This document shows, piece after piece, positions 63,061 to 64,000 of a stretch of 64,000 nucleotides of DNA. The stretch is taken from assembly GCA_965223355.1 (NCBI GenBank), contig CBDCWE010000003.1, positions 2,294,001 to 2,358,000 of the forward strand, in the 5' to 3' direction. Position numbers and translations under genes: made by a program. Source of the DNA: Tectiglobus sp965223355. GTDB taxonomy: Bacteria; Pseudomonadota; Alphaproteobacteria; Rhizobiales; Hyphomicrobiaceae. Each line of letters begins with the position of its first letter. The first letter of the stretch is position 1. The notes beneath the pieces are model-generated. The model worked only from the letters and a program-made list of their open reading frames with translations, made no database searches and had not been told where the DNA came from.

Positions 63061-63870
63061 CCATGATTTCGCGTTCCTGATGCGCCTCGTCAGATGCTTG
63101 ATCAGCGTGCGCACTTGCTAGCCGTTCGGCGTTTTCGCCGGGCGCAGGATGGCGGCGACCGGCAGGCCGCTCGCGCCATGATAAACATGCATCGGTGCAA
63201 AGCCGCGCGCGTTGTGATGCGCGTTCCAGAAACTGAGTTGTCGGCCGCCGTGGGCGGCATCGAACGTATCATCAATGTCGAAGATATCGCACTGTGACGG
63301 CGTCACGTGGCCTGTGAATTGATCGACGAAAGCCTTGGCAAGCCGCCCTGCGTCGGTCTTGCTCGGCGCATTTTCGAAGCGGCTGATGGTCGATTGCGAG
63401 GCGAGCGGAGCGCCGCTTTCAGGACAGCGCACGACCGCCATCTTCATCACCGGATCATAGCGCAACCTGCCTTTATTCGGAATCGGAACGATCCCGAATA
63501 AAGGCAGAAAGTTGCTCGCCTCTAAAGTGGCGATCATCTTTGTGCTTTAAGTTGGAACCGCAATAGCGGTTCCAACTTAAAGCACGATGATCTAGCGCAG
63601 ACCATCGAGATCGACGCCGTCTGCGTAGCCGCAGCAGATGGCGAACACGCGCGCCTTGATGATCTCCACCTGCCGATGGCGGATACGGGTCGGATCGCGC
63701 CGGTCCGGCAAAGCCGAGGCAAGGCGGGCAACGACCCCGGTCCTCTTCTCGGCGCCACGCAGCACCAGCAAGCCCGCGTCGGACGACTGGTTGGCGCCAT
63801 CGAAATCGATTGTGAGTTTCTTGGATCGAACCGCTGGCAGCTCGAAGGCAAGCGGCGTAGCTTCGGTCAT
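63061..63870 (-). pseudogene. IS1380-family transposase, broken by a MITE, a stop codon and a truncation
   Basis: It starts at the ATG at 63870 (MTEATPLAFELPAV). The N-terminal part contains the DFDG metal-site motif (LTIDFDGANQSSDAGLLVLRG) and ends AICCGYADGVDLDGLR at the MITE (63460-63592). It resumes YDPVMKMAVVRCPESGAPLASQ, then the second Asp in DIDDTFDAAHGGRQLSFWN and MHVYHG. A TAG at 63118-63120 follows TPNG. The match continues weakly past it (QVRTLIKHLTRRI) until the IS481 fragment at about 63060. Removing the MITE plus one TA restores the frame exactly. Confidence 0.88.
63460..63592 (-). repeat. Double-hairpin MITE, copy C, inside the IS1380 transposase gene
   Basis: 133 bases on the minus strand, flanked by TA (63458-63459 and 63593-63594). 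Ends read GATCATC and GTTGCGC in element orientation. It contains the same two hairpins as copies A and B. Its position between codons for Leu-Arg and Tyr-Asp of a conserved transposase motif shows that it arrived after the IS1380 element. Confidence 0.9.
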
Positions 63871-64000
63871 GGCTGTGGCGCTCGGCGGTGGAACGCAGCA
63901 CATCGTCTCGACACCAATTTGTTACGTCATCCCAAAGCTTTTGCGCCACAGCCAAACAATCATGAATCAGCCTCGATGCATAATTCGGGTTAGGGTCCTT

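Noticed and set aside
1..64000. CRISPR arrays, rRNA operons or tRNA genes
   Set aside because: No regularly spaced direct repeats and no recognisable rRNA or tRNA sequence on either strand.

Overview
The window is chromosomal or megaplasmid DNA of an alphaproteobacterium, probably of the Hyphomicrobiales (Rhizobiales) or a close order. This is judged from the gene families only: UgpC-type ABC importers, TRAP and tripartite tricarboxylate (TTT) importers, a DUF3768 protein, a Replic_Relax protein and rhizobial-type IS3, IS110, IS256, IS481 and IS1380 elements. No rRNA, tRNA, CRISPR array or replication origin was seen. The layout is a catabolic accessory region: blocks of sugar-acid and sulfate-ester metabolism separated by insertion-sequence debris.

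Region by region. 0-1 kb: a small tyrosine recombinase. 1-8 kb (minus strand): an operon for an ABC sugar-type importer with an RraA-like enzyme, a D-2-hydroxyacid dehydrogenase and a Gfo/Idh/MocA oxidoreductase, with a divergent FadR-type GntR regulator and a candidate operator between them. 9-12 kb: two IS3-family elements of different groups, with a scrap of an enolase-superfamily gene between them. 12-14.5 kb: an ABC permease cut by the IS, then a HutC-type GntR regulator with a 16-bp perfect palindrome just upstream of its chosen start, and a hydroxypyruvate-isomerase-like gene. 15-23.3 kb: a plasmid/ICE-type module with two VirD4/TraG-like ATPases, a Replic_Relax protein, small membrane and secreted proteins, and DUF3768. 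Five of its genes carry a frameshift or an in-frame stop. 23.9-41.4 kb: a sulfate-ester and sugar-acid catabolic island. It has four formylglycine sulfatases without signal peptides, a formylglycine-generating enzyme, two mandelate-racemase-type enzymes, a split UxaA-type dehydratase, an aldo/keto reductase, a 3-hydroxyisobutyrate-dehydrogenase-type enzyme, a complete TctCBA importer and a beta-propeller glycosidase-like protein. 41.6-45.1 kb: a second, inverted copy of the 10.8-kb IS3 element, an IS481 fragment, a full-length IS110 transposase, a MITE and an IS256 remnant. 45.9-53.6 kb: a six-gene plus-strand cluster (MetY, an unassigned SAM methyltransferase, alpha-methylacyl-CoA racemase, acyl-CoA ligase, a short MetE-like protein, acyl-CoA dehydrogenase). 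53.9-55 kb: an IS256 fragment and a second MITE. 55.3-62.5 kb (minus strand): a DapA-type lyase, a TRAP importer, a Gfo/Idh oxidoreductase, an AroE-like dehydrogenase and a small unassigned protein. 62.8-64 kb: a duplicated IS110/IS481 junction fragment and an IS1380 transposase broken by a third MITE copy.

How it fits together. Three importers of different classes (ABC, TTT, TRAP) each sit beside oxidoreductases, lyases or dehydratases for small polar acids and sugars. In the sulfatase island the enzymes lack export signals, so the inferred order is uptake of an intact sulfated small molecule by TctCBA, then cytoplasmic desulfation by FGE-activated sulfatases, then dehydration, epimerisation and oxidation. 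The 45.9-53.6-kb cluster joins methionine-type sulfur and methyl chemistry to acyl-CoA chemistry and matches no pathway I can name. A 129-133-bp double-hairpin MITE with TA target duplications occurs three times, and removing one copy restores the reading frame of the IS1380 transposase it interrupts.
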